Source of the DNA: a virus
IMG/VR virus record: IMGVR_UViG_3300042516_006151
Location: 1-23,346 of that record
Length of the DNA: 23,346 nt
Direction: 5' to 3' (one strand)
Under the pieces are notes generated by a model that was not told the DNA's origin, did no database searches, and saw only the letters and a program-made list of their open reading frames with translations. The translations under genes were made by a program, and so were the position numbers. Positions 16,004-23,346 of this stretch are shown here, piece after piece (position 1 is the first letter of the stretch; every line of letters starts with the position of its first letter).

Positions 16004-16966
16004 TTAAAAATGTGCGTGTCGCATATCAGGTAGAATCAAGCCGTTCACGCTATGCTGTTCGATGCAACGCCCCAAGCTACTGATGTTCAGTTCGACCACA
16101 TCCACCAGTTTCTTTTGAGGCTTGCCTGCTTCATAAGTCACACGTACGTCCTGCAAAACTTGCATGGCATCCTTGCACCAGCCCTTCCATGTGGCTTCGT
16201 CTTCTAGTTCTTCCGCCGAAGCATCAATCACATGATGCCACAAGGCGTAATCCACATAAGGGCGATACGGTTCCACCACGTCATACACTAGCGGTTGCCC
16301 CTTATAAGACACCTGATGATGTAAGCCCAAGAACGGCATAAGTCCACTAATCAAACAGGCCCGATGAATCAGCGTTTTGATAATCGCGTAGCCGTAATTC
16401 AGCCGAACATTGACGACATCTTCCGCCCCTTGCTTATGCCGTTTACGGACGTTTAAATGCTCAAGCGACTCATAAAAATGCTTCCAATAACAGCGTGCAG
16501 CATTGGCTTCATCCAAATGGGGACGCTCCACAATCTGTTGGAGCGCTTCCGCCCCTGCTTGAAGCCCTAGGCGTTTAAGGACTTCGATTTGATTATGGAT
16601 TTTGCATTGTACAATACGGTGCCAAAGGGCTTGGCGTGTGGCATCCGTGAGTTCAAGTTGAGCATGGGTCAGGGTGTGACGCTTGCTTTGAAAGGTGGGG
16701 AGCGTCCACGCCACAGGCTGATGCTTTTTATTGCAGTGTAGAATGGCCGCATTGGCTTCCACGAGTTGGGTAATGGCCACGCCTGTAATGGAAACGGCAG
16801 GGGTGGCAAGGACCACCATGCGGATTTCTTCAAAGGGAATACCTGTACTTTCAAGGACTTTGCCGTCGGGGGCGTAGGTGTCTTTAGGGAAACTTACGAC
16901 GAGTAAGCCCCGATCGATTTTGAGCTTACAGCCGATGCTACTAATGGTTAAAATATGGTGCGACAC
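16004..16966 (-). CDS. cas1: Cas1, CRISPR integrase (type II)
   Basis: A 320-residue Cas1. The N-terminal beta domain includes TGIPFEEIRMVVLATPAVSI, and the helical domain carries the metal-binding residues: Glu153 in LDEANAARCYWKHF, the His pair 216-217 in GLHHQ, and Glu232 within LVYDVVEPYRPYVD. The motif order and spacing match type II Cas1. With Cas2 it inserts new spacers into the array; in type II systems Cas9 helps choose protospacers. The start is GTG (complement of 16964-16966) with AAAGGA ten bases upstream. The gene lies between cas9 (60 nt) and cas2 (57 nt) in one transcription unit. No csn2 or cas4 is present, which supports subtype II-C. Confidence 0.95.
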   Translation of the reverse strand: MSHHILTISSIGCKLKIDRGLLVVSFPKDTYAPDGKVLESTGIPFEEIRMVVLATPAVSITGVAITQLVEANAAILHCNKKHQPVAWTLPTFQSKRHTLTHAQLELTDATRQALWHRIVQCKIHNQIEVLKRLGLQAGAEALQQIVERPHLDEANAARCYWKHFYESLEHLNVRKRHKQGAEDVVNVRLNYGYAIIKTLIHRACLISGLMPFLGLHHQVSYKGQPLVYDVVEPYRPYVDYALWHHVIDASAEELEDEATWKGWCKDAMQVLQDVRVTYEAGKPQKKLVDVVELNISSLGRCIEQHSVNGLILPDMRHAHF

Positions 16967-17026
16967 CGAAACGCATCCTTTGGCTTGTGGGCATTAGGAT
17001 TAATTCGGTGTGAAAGAAGGGAGTAT

Positions 17027-20000
17027 TTAAGTCTCTACAACTTCAAGACCACAGTCGATAAGATATTTAATGTTTATCGCAGGTGAACTTTCTTTATGTC
17101 CAGGCTTTTTAATTACAGTTTGTCCGTTAGATTTTAAAGTTCCTAATTCTAATGTCCCTTCATATAAGACATTATTGTAAACTAACTGCTCAGAAAGATG
17201 AATCAGACACCCCGAATTAAAAACCATGCCATTTTTATACAGCTTATAGCCTTTTTCTTTCAGTTGCTTCATTGTTTGTTTGAGACCAATATAAGGATAA
17301 ATGGGTTGAACACTAACTTTTTCTTTTTGGTTGTAATATAAAATCTGTCCAATATTTTCTTTTGTACACTTAAGCTGTACATTCTTCAAGGGTTCATTGA
17401 TGTCTACGACTTTTGCCATGTTATAGTATTTACCTATTTGAATTCGTCCGTTTGGATAAATTGTGATGTCTTCTGCTTTCGATTCTGATGAATACCTTAC
17501 CGTTACCTTGTTAGGTGTGTTCTTAAAGCGTGGGTGCTTAAAGGCTTTGATGCGAGCGTCCCATTCAGCTTTAGTGTCATTCACAAAGGGCATTAAGGCA
17601 TTTGTGATGGCTTTATCCATGAGGTCATTCAAGACTTTTTCACGCTTTTTGGCATCCAGTGCTTTAAGCATCAACTCCTGAAAGTTAGTACGTTCAACAG
17701 CAAAATATACATTTTTTTCAGAACTGTGACGGATTCCATAAAAAGTAGCTTTCGGATCTAAATCTATTTTGTTTCGCTTGATGTACTTGGGAATGACTTG
17801 TTCCAAGGCTTCACGCCCGACGTGACGCACCTTCGCTTCACAGACTTCTGCAGGGTCAAAACACCACTTTTGTACTTCAGTCGTTCCTTCGTCTTTCACC
17901 CACGATTTACGTCTGGTGTATTCACGATACCAGCTAATAATGTAGGCATCTAAGGCGTGGTGCTTACGGTTGGCTCGAAACTTTTTCACACGATCTTCAG
18001 GCTCAAGCTCTCCGATACTTTCAGGGTCGTCTAGCAAATACTTGTATAAATCTAAGTGGCGTCCAATTTGTGACGTTTCTTGCCCGTTCATGACGTAGAC
18101 AAAGCGGTCTTGATCTTTCACTTGCAAGCCCTTACCGCAATACATCGCCACAACTTGTTGTACCAAGCGTGAAATGTGAGCGGTATCCGCCAAGCCGTTG
18201 TAGGAACTGACCAAGCTTTCCGCATCAGACGAAATTAAGAGTTCCTTCTTCTTCTTAGGCAAGTGGTCACACGCCATTACACGAGCCGCAAATGCGTTAA
18301 AGGCGTCTTTCCCTTTGCTCATCATGTATTCGTAAGGGGTTTTGTTTCCTTTTTCCTTGTTGGCATTTGCATCCGCCAAAGTAAGGTTGACCCGATTCCC
18401 TGTGCCTGAACGACTAAAGGGAACCGAATGTTCGATATCCGCAAGCCCTGAACGAACATCTTCAATGGAAAGCGAACGTCCTGTGTATAAGCAGTGGCGA
18501 CCTTGTTCTTCAAGCAGTTGCAAGCGTAAAATATCTTTACCCGCCACTTGCCCTTGGGAATTACAAATACCCGCTTTTTTGAGTTCATCTCGCAAGCGGT
18601 TATTTTTTTCGGTGTGGGCTTTCAAAAAGGCGTTGTAGTCGTCTTTTTTCTTTTTGCTTTGCGTGATGGACATATCCCCACGAACAAACTCCAGCACCAC
18701 ATAATCAGGCGTACCATGCGACGCCACTTGATTTTTAAACACGCCATAAAACAACTGAAGACGATTGCGTACGACATTGTTCATACAAGTCCCAATCAGA
18801 ACTTTTTCGATATACGCTTCACGCTTGGCTTGATTCCAATCGTCAAAACTATCTCGGTTGTCTGCGATATGAATGTTGTCCCACGAATCGCCACCAAGTC
18901 GTTTGGCAAAGTCTTGCAAATCTTGAGGCGTTAAGCCTTTGCGTTTACCTTCAGGTGTTTCAGCTTGTAAAGGCTTAAACTCACCGTCTTGAGTGGGGTA
19001 ATAGCCTTTAGAAAGTAGGTCGTCCACATAGGCTTGTGGACTCAAGCCTGAAAGTAAGCAGTCTCTTAAGAGCGTAGCGGCAGGTCGGCTAAAGCGTGAA
19101 CGCCCACTGTCGTTGGGTGTCCAATTGTATTGATTCTTTGCCACTTTGTTGTCTTTAAAATGAAAGGCTCCCTCAATGAGTTTTGGCAGGGTTTTATTAA
19201 GCCACGAGGAGCTTAGAGATTCTTTTTCGTAAGCCAAGAAAGTATCCCAAACTAAATTTAGCTCATCGGGGGTTAAGCCTCGTGCTTGTTGTTTTTTCAT
19301 ATCCATAAAACGAAGATTCCGCAACATCATCAACGCTTTCGCTTGATGCACCACCACACCCTTCCAAGAGCCGTCTTTTTTCATGTTACGGCATACATGA
19401 AAACGTGGAATTAAACAACAATCGCTCAAAATACGATTGTCGAACCGAGGCGTTTTTTGACTCAATACGCCTTCCCACTCAAGCGGAAACCATTCACCAT
19501 TGATACGTGTTTTGTAAGGTCTAAAGGAGCCTCTCAATTTTTGAAACGGCTTAATTTGAAAAGGGGTATTTTTTCTTCCTGCAAAATAGGTCGCATATGC
19601 CATTTGAGCATCCCCATAAGCAAGTGTTTCGAAGGTAAGTTCTTGCACCGCACTATTTTGCGGACGTAAAACTTTCAACGCTTCAACCAAAGCTTTGAGT
19701 TCTGCCACCACCATCTCACGGGGAGCCGAACTCTTGTCATTACGAACTTTTAAAGGCGAAGCCCCTAGAGTGGATTCAATCATTTTAGGTGAAATCGGAT
19801 GCCACACGCCCAAACGAAAGGTTTCTAAGTACGCAGGCAGGTGAAAATTGTCATCTAATTGAGACTCTGTCAATTTCTTTTTGTAATCTTCTACCAGTTT
19901 TTGGTCATCGCCTTCTTTCGCTTCTTTTTCGCCCCATGCCACACCAGCATCATACCCACGACGCTGGATGAGAGACCAAAACCCCTTAAACAGTTGCCAG

Positions 20001-20350
20001 TCATTTAACGGCGTGCCATTCGGATTCGTTAAACCCTGCAAAATCGCCACACGAATAGACGCTCCGTTGTAAAGCATGCCGTCTTTACTAAACTCTTTGC
20101 CCCAACGCGTGTCTCCTCCGCGTAAATCTGTAAGCCCTAGCTTTTCCGTCCAAAACCAGCGAAACCATGTTTCACGCATCTTATGTGCCAAACGGGTACG
20201 AATCGCACGACGACGACCACTTAAACCACGTTCTGTAATTGAAGCATGATTCGCATCCACCAAATCAATGCCCATTTCCTGAACGGTGTAACCGTCACGA
20301 ACGCAATAACCAATACTTTCTTTCCCCAAGTCATATGAAAAAACGGACAT
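17027..20350 (-). CDS. cas9: Cas9, RNA-guided nuclease, subtype II-C
   Basis: A 1107-residue Cas9 that cuts DNA matched by crRNA:tracrRNA. RuvC-I is SYDLGKESIGYCV with Asp7. An Arg-rich bridge helix follows (GRRRAIRTRLAHKMRETWF, about 45-63), then a recognition lobe with IQRRGYDAG. RuvC-II is YVVLEFVRG with Glu554. The HNH domain shows CLYTGRSL and IEHSVPFSRSGTGNRVNLT with His641, then NKEKGNKTPYEYM. RuvC-III is RKHHALDAY with His797, His798 and Asp801. All catalytic residues look intact, so it should be a double-strand nuclease. The C-terminal PAM-interacting part is not recognisable by eye. AGAGG precedes the ATG by eight bases. The length and the cas9-cas1-cas2 set without csn2 or cas4 place it in II-C. 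Confidence 0.97.
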   Translation of the reverse strand: MSVFSYDLGKESIGYCVRDGYTVQEMGIDLVDANHASITERGLSGRRRAIRTRLAHKMRETWFRWFWTEKLGLTDLRGGDTRWGKEFSKDGMLYNGASIRVAILQGLTNPNGTPLNDWQLFKGFWSLIQRRGYDAGVAWGEKEAKEGDDQKLVEDYKKKLTESQLDDNFHLPAYLETFRLGVWHPISPKMIESTLGASPLKVRNDKSSAPREMVVAELKALVEALKVLRPQNSAVQELTFETLAYGDAQMAYATYFAGRKNTPFQIKPFQKLRGSFRPYKTRINGEWFPLEWEGVLSQKTPRFDNRILSDCCLIPRFHVCRNMKKDGSWKGVVVHQAKALMMLRNLRFMDMKKQQARGLTPDELNLVWDTFLAYEKESLSSSWLNKTLPKLIEGAFHFKDNKVAKNQYNWTPNDSGRSRFSRPAATLLRDCLLSGLSPQAYVDDLLSKGYYPTQDGEFKPLQAETPEGKRKGLTPQDLQDFAKRLGGDSWDNIHIADNRDSFDDWNQAKREAYIEKVLIGTCMNNVVRNRLQLFYGVFKNQVASHGTPDYVVLEFVRGDMSITQSKKKKDDYNAFLKAHTEKNNRLRDELKKAGICNSQGQVAGKDILRLQLLEEQGRHCLYTGRSLSIEDVRSGLADIEHSVPFSRSGTGNRVNLTLADANANKEKGNKTPYEYMMSKGKDAFNAFAARVMACDHLPKKKKELLISSDAESLVSSYNGLADTAHISRLVQQVVAMYCGKGLQVKDQDRFVYVMNGQETSQIGRHLDLYKYLLDDPESIGELEPEDRVKKFRANRKHHALDAYIISWYREYTRRKSWVKDEGTTEVQKWCFDPAEVCEAKVRHVGREALEQVIPKYIKRNKIDLDPKATFYGIRHSSEKNVYFAVERTNFQELMLKALDAKKREKVLNDLMDKAITNALMPFVNDTKAEWDARIKAFKHPRFKNTPNKVTVRYSSESKAEDITIYPNGRIQIGKYYNMAKVVDINEPLKNVQLKCTKENIGQILYYNQKEKVSVQPIYPYIGLKQTMKQLKEKGYKLYKNGMVFNSGCLIHLSEQLVYNNVLYEGTLELGTLKSNGQTVIKKPGHKESSPAINIKYLIDCGLEVVET

Positions 20351-20388
20351 ATTATATACCTCTGTAGATTAGTATCGTAATAGAGTTC

Positions 20389-20432
20389 ATTCTAACATAT
20401 AAAATGTATAGATTTTAGAAGGTGTTAGGCAA
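20389..20432 (-). promoter_or_regulatory. Candidate cas9 operon promoters
   Basis: Two candidates lie in the 92-nt gap before cas9, read on the minus strand. One is TTGCCT (20427-20432), a 16-nt spacer, then TATACA (20405-20410). The other is an extended -10, TGTTAGAAT (20389-20397), very like the one in the CRISPR repeats but without a clear -35. Either would drive cas9-cas1-cas2. Confidence 0.45.
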
Positions 20433-20442
20433 TACTCTCCAC

Positions 20443-21435
20443 CTATAAGACTCTATAACGTGTTGCACGACCTTCACCAAAGCGTTCAAGCTTTTTCATA
20501 TTGTACAACTTTTTAATTATTTCTTCAGTGGTACGATTCCCATAGCCCAAGGCTTCAACCACGTCTTTTCGAGAAAAGGCGTCTTGCGTTTTTGCCCACG
20601 TCCAAAAGGCTTGTTGCTTTTCAGAAAGTACGTATTCAAATTGATCCGCTTCAAGAAGGTTTTGTGCTTCTTGTGCTTGCTTTAACAAGACATCCATAAT
20701 AAATAAAAGCCCTGCGTCCATATCCTCTTCTTCGGTCTTCCAGCTTTTTTGAGTTTTGTTTAAGGCAAGATAATAGTCCGCCTTCTGAGCGTCTATGATT
20801 TTTTCGTGAGACACCAGCTTGGTAAACGCATAACCGTGTTGTAATAACATGAGGTTGCTTAGTAAACGACTACTTCTTCCGTTACCGTCTTGAAACGGCT
20901 GAATGGCAAGATATTCAAAAATGAAGTTAGCGATTAAAATGAGCGAGTGCTTCCCTGAATGCTGAATGGCCCAATCGTACCAGCCGAGTAGTTCATCCAT
21001 TTCCTTTTTGACGAGAAACGGTGGGGTAGGGTCAAAAATAACACCCACAATGTTCCCATTTTCATCTTTGGCTTCGACTCGGTTAGAGTCGAACTTGTAT
21101 TGCACCCGTTGGCGTTCGTCTTTGGTGCTAAATTGTAGCATGTCTCGATGAAGCTGAAGAATGTCCGATTCATTTAAAGGGATGTTCGGGTAATGGTTAA
21201 AAATGCGTTCTAGCATTTCAATATAACCCGCCACTTCTTGTTCATCTCGTGTTTTAAATGAGCGAATACGCCTTTTTTTATAGAGGGCTTCTCCGTCATG
21301 GTCTAAAAGAAGGTTGCCTTCAATACGATTTGAAACCCCTGTGGACGTCACAATAACCGATTGTGTGAGCCGATCAATGGTTTGTGGAAGCAGGTGACCT
21401 GTTAAGGCAAAGGTATGTTTGACGGCATCAGTCAC
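20443..21435 (-). CDS. Fic-domain protein with Gln in place of the catalytic His; probably 5'-damaged
   Basis: A 330-residue frame from a GTG at 21435. The Fic core motif reads IQPFQDGNGRSSR where active Fic AMP-transferases have HPFx(D/E)GNGRxxR. Residue 179 is Gln, codon CAG (complement of 20899-20901), one base from His. The N-terminal inhibitory-helix motif SNRIEGN is kept, as are EYLA, FDPTPPFLV and a C-terminal winged-helix-like region ending GRATRYRVL. Without the His, nucleotide transfer should be lost or strongly reduced. The GTG has no good ribosome binding site, and coding-like sequence continues 40 codons upstream without a start. It may be a decaying gene or an inactive regulatory form. 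It follows the same strand as cas9 with a 92-nt gap. Confidence 0.85.
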   Translation of the reverse strand: MTDAVKHTFALTGHLLPQTIDRLTQSVIVTSTGVSNRIEGNLLLDHDGEALYKKRRIRSFKTRDEQEVAGYIEMLERIFNHYPNIPLNESDILQLHRDMLQFSTKDERQRVQYKFDSNRVEAKDENGNIVGVIFDPTPPFLVKKEMDELLGWYDWAIQHSGKHSLILIANFIFEYLAIQPFQDGNGRSSRLLSNLMLLQHGYAFTKLVSHEKIIDAQKADYYLALNKTQKSWKTEEEDMDAGLLFIMDVLLKQAQEAQNLLEADQFEYVLSEKQQAFWTWAKTQDAFSRKDVVEALGYGNRTTEEIIKKLYNMKKLERFGEGRATRYRVL

Positions 21436-21555
21436 GTCTATTTTTTGATAAAGGGCTTCAATCGTTTCGCCTGATAAAGAAAGGCGTGTATTGAGTCGAA
21501 AGCTTTTCCAGTCCCTCCTGTAATCTTCCCATAAGCCAATGTGATATTTGGGTAC
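21436..21555 (-). pseudogene. In-frame 5' extension of the Fic gene lacking a start codon
   Basis: Forty codons directly upstream of the Fic GTG stay open and read like real protein: KYHIGLWEDYRRDWKSF, then RLNTRLSLSGETIEALYQKI, then D. There is no ATG, GTG or TTG in this stretch before the in-frame TGA (complement of 21571-21573). The first codon of the stretch is GTA (complement of 21553-21555), one base from GTG. I infer that the original start was mutated. An out-of-frame ATG nearby would give only a 39-codon product. Confidence 0.55.
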
Positions 21556-21951
21556 ATTATGTGAGATTAGTCAAGTGGGGGTGAACATTGTCTCAATGAT
21601 TTTTAAATTGCTCCGCCTCTCACTCCCTGATTATTTAAGTCTTTCCTCCTCAGTTACTATCGAACACACACTCAATGTGGATTTGTAAAAACTATTCCCT
21701 GATACTTCTAAACTATTCGCTGTTCTTTTTTGAAAAATTCAGGGTTATTTTAGGAACAGACTTTCTTAAAAGCTTTATCATTAAGCGATTTCAAGGATCT
21801 TGAGTCCAGTATCCTTCTGAATAATAGTCCCAATTTTGAGTATTTTCCCTGTAAATTCCCTGTTATTCTTGTATGGCTCGGATAATTTCTATGATTTCCT
21901 CCACCATTTTACTTTAAGAACCTTCATAGTAAGGCTTTACAGGGTTTACGC
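21556..21951. other. Non-coding stretch with repeated CAGGGAA-type motifs
   Basis: About 396 bases without a convincing gene. On the minus strand CAGGGAA occurs at 21695-21701, 21845-21851 and 21856-21862; the last two are 11 bp apart, one helical turn. Variants lie at 21623-21629 (CAGGGAG) and 21716-21722 (CAGCGAA), and one in the opposite direction at 21740-21746 (CAGGGTT on the plus strand). The right copy of the 11-bp direct repeat (21657-21667) lies among them. The cluster could be protein-binding sites or part of an attachment region. Confidence 0.5.
21657..21667 (+). repeat. Right copy of the 11-bp direct repeat (candidate attachment core)
   Basis: CTATCGAACAC is identical and in the same orientation as the copy at 308-318 beside the recombinase. 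Together they would bound a segment of about 21.35 kb that includes the recombinase, terminase, Zorya, CRISPR-Cas and Fic genes. The short length makes chance a possible explanation. Confidence 0.35.
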
Positions 21952-23133
21952 TCAAGAACTCGCCGTGTGTGGGGGTTTAAATGTCGTAGCTAGCGAGCAG
22001 TCCCCCGACGGTTCTAGTATCCCCAATCGCTTTGCTTGTTCAAGTAAAGCCTTCGGCAGAGGAGGCACCTTGTTTGCGTGTTCGCTAATAAATTTGGGGA
22101 TCTCTTCTAAGGTTTTCTGTGCGAGTACATATGGCGTTGCAAACGAGTTGCCCTTGATGATCGAAGGTACACGGCGTTGATAAGCCTCAATTTCTTCAGG
22201 CGTGTTTAAACCAAGTTGTTTATAAGTAAAATTGACACCAGCGACACTAGGATCTCCCCCTGTAATATTAATACCCTTTTCATTATAGCTCACCTTGTAT
22301 TCAAAAGGAGCTGTATGTGTGATATATTACACTGAGCTATTAACAAGATGTAATTCGTTAGAATTCGCTTCTACCCCTCCCACGACACAGGTATTAGGTA
22401 CAGTGCTTTCTAAATTACAGTTAATCTTACCGTTTTCTGGGTCTTTGTGACCTTTGTGTCCTGCAGACTGGTAAATAGGTATCTTACGCTCATTAATAAT
22501 TTTCTCTCGAAGTCTTAACTCTTGCTCTTTCACTTTAAAATGTCTTCCTAAAGATTCAAGTAGATCCTTGTAAGAAGCTTTACTTTCATATTGACCTAAA
22601 TAACCTGTAGAAGCATTAATGGCTATTGGAAACTTGGTATCTTGAGAATAAAGACGATGAAAAGCATTTCGTACTTTATCATCATCTATTATGTAAATAG
22701 GTTGCCCCTTTTCATCAATGCTTTTTGTGTCCACATTCTTCTTAGAAATCCTTACAAAGGGATTACCTTTTTTAATAAAAGTAGTGACTAAATCCCCATG
22801 TGTCGCAATAAAATTGGGGTTTTTCTCTAAAAAGCCATCCACGACAACGACTTCAGGCAATTCCAGATTTTGCACAACCGCTTTCTCCAAAACTTTGTCT
22901 TCTGCATCCGTCAAATACAATTGGGTATGCTCTTCGCCAGCGCCAGCGGGGCGTCTTATTAAAAAGCCTTTTCTGTACGGTACTTTCTTCACATCGCTAG
23001 GAAGTTCGGCATTGACGGTGTTGATGATGCGTTTTAGCTCTGCTTGCGTCCACAACCTCATCTGTTGGGGGAAATTAGTCCATGCTGCTTGCCTTCGCAT
23101 ATTTTCGACTTCTCGCAAATAAGTCTTATTCAT
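21952..23133 (-). pseudogene. Unrecognised gene split by one in-frame TAA
   Basis: Two open frames, 22327-23133 (268 residues) and 21952-22293 (113 residues from a GTG), lie in the same reading frame. They are separated by one TAA (complement of 22327-22329) and 11 open codons (YITHTAPFEYK). Read through the stop, the product would be about 393 residues. The first part holds LRLWTQAELKRIINTVNAEL-like helical sequence, an RRPAGAGEEHTQLYL segment, HGDLVTTFIKKGNPFVRIS and SAGHKGHKDPENGKINCNLE. The second holds GGDPSVAG and an EIPKFISEHANKVPPLP segment. I recognise no family in either part. The downstream GTG has no clear ribosome binding site, so a nonsense mutation is more likely than two genes. 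Its ATG sits right beside the IS edge. Confidence 0.6.
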
Positions 23134-23346
23134 TGAGCCTTAATCAATATCAATGGACACGCATTTATGAGTATTTATGCGGGTTTCCAGAAATTTATGT
23201 CAAAAATGAAGCCGTCTGTCGTCGTTTTGTCGATGCGGTTTTTTGGATGCTTCGCTCAGGTGCTCAGTGGCGCTTATTGCCGTCGCACTACGGGTCGTGG
23301 AATACGGTATATCGCCGTTTTGCAGACTGGGCGAAAAAAGGAATTT
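23133..23346 (+). mobile_element. IS5-family transposase, N-terminal fragment (cut by window edge)
   Basis: The frame beginning at TTG 23133-23135 stays open to the window end. It contains RRFVDAVFWMLRSGAQWRLL then PSHYGSWNTVYRRFADWAKK, the N-terminal (DUF4096-type) block of IS5-group transposases. No ATG is available before residue Met33 of this frame, so the TTG, or an upstream frame, is the likely start. The fragment is oriented like the C-terminal piece at 1-180. The frame overlaps the divergent start codon of the neighbouring split gene by one base, which places the IS boundary very close to 23130. Confidence 0.78.

Noticed and set aside
20351-20442. Possible tracrRNA in front of cas9, a common place in type II systems
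   Set aside because: No stretch complementary to the repeat beyond a few bases is found here; the sequence reads as a promoter region, and a strong anti-repeat exists at 15441.

Overview
The window looks like an accessory island from a Gram-negative bacterium. The signs are IS5-type transposase pieces at both edges, an OmpA-like peptidoglycan-binding motor subunit, and a recombinase/DUF2924/terminase set of a kind I associate with alphaproteobacteria. That taxonomic guess is low confidence: no rRNA, tRNA or housekeeping gene is present. Nearly every gene lies on the minus strand. The plus-strand exceptions are the two IS fragments, the CRISPR array (by repeat orientation) and a predicted tracrRNA.

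Layout, left to right. 1-180 is the C-terminal end of an IS5-family transposase. 365-5504 is a phage-like cassette: serine recombinase, DUF2924 partner, terminase large subunit, DUF5681 terminase-small-like protein and a ParB-domain DNA methyltransferase. No capsid, portal, tail or lysis gene is visible. 5586-6290 is a LuxR-type HTH protein 32 nt behind zorD. 6323-13656 is a complete type I Zorya anti-phage system (zorA, zorB, zorC, zorD). 13718-15404 is a CRISPR array of 26 identical 36-nt repeats and 25 spacers. 15443 to about 15576 is a predicted tracrRNA with its own promoter, and 15596-20350 is a type II-C cas2-cas1-cas9 set. 20443-21435 is a Fic protein whose catalytic His is replaced by Gln and whose start codon seems lost. 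21556-21951 is non-coding with a cluster of short CAGGGAA-type motifs. 21952-23133 is an unrecognised gene split by one in-frame TAA. From 23133 the N-terminal part of an IS5-type transposase runs off the window.

How the parts work together. Genes from zorA to the recombinase form a 13.3-kb minus-strand run with very short gaps or overlaps, so Zorya defence, the HTH protein, methylation, packaging and recombination genes may share transcripts. The zorA promoter faces left from the edge of the array. The array and tracrRNA are read rightward, towards the cas genes, which are read leftward from an intergenic promoter in front of cas9. Each repeat ends in an extended -10 promoter (TGATAGAAT), as described for Neisseria-type II-C arrays, so crRNAs may be made spacer by spacer without processing from a long precursor. 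Zorya (inner-membrane, proton-driven sensor with cytosolic effectors) and Cas9 would give layered innate and adaptive phage defence.

The main points for follow-up are the tracrRNA, the combination of recombinase and terminase with two defence systems on one candidate mobile element (with an 11-bp direct repeat near each end), the fifth gene behind zorD, and the damaged Fic and split genes at the right edge.
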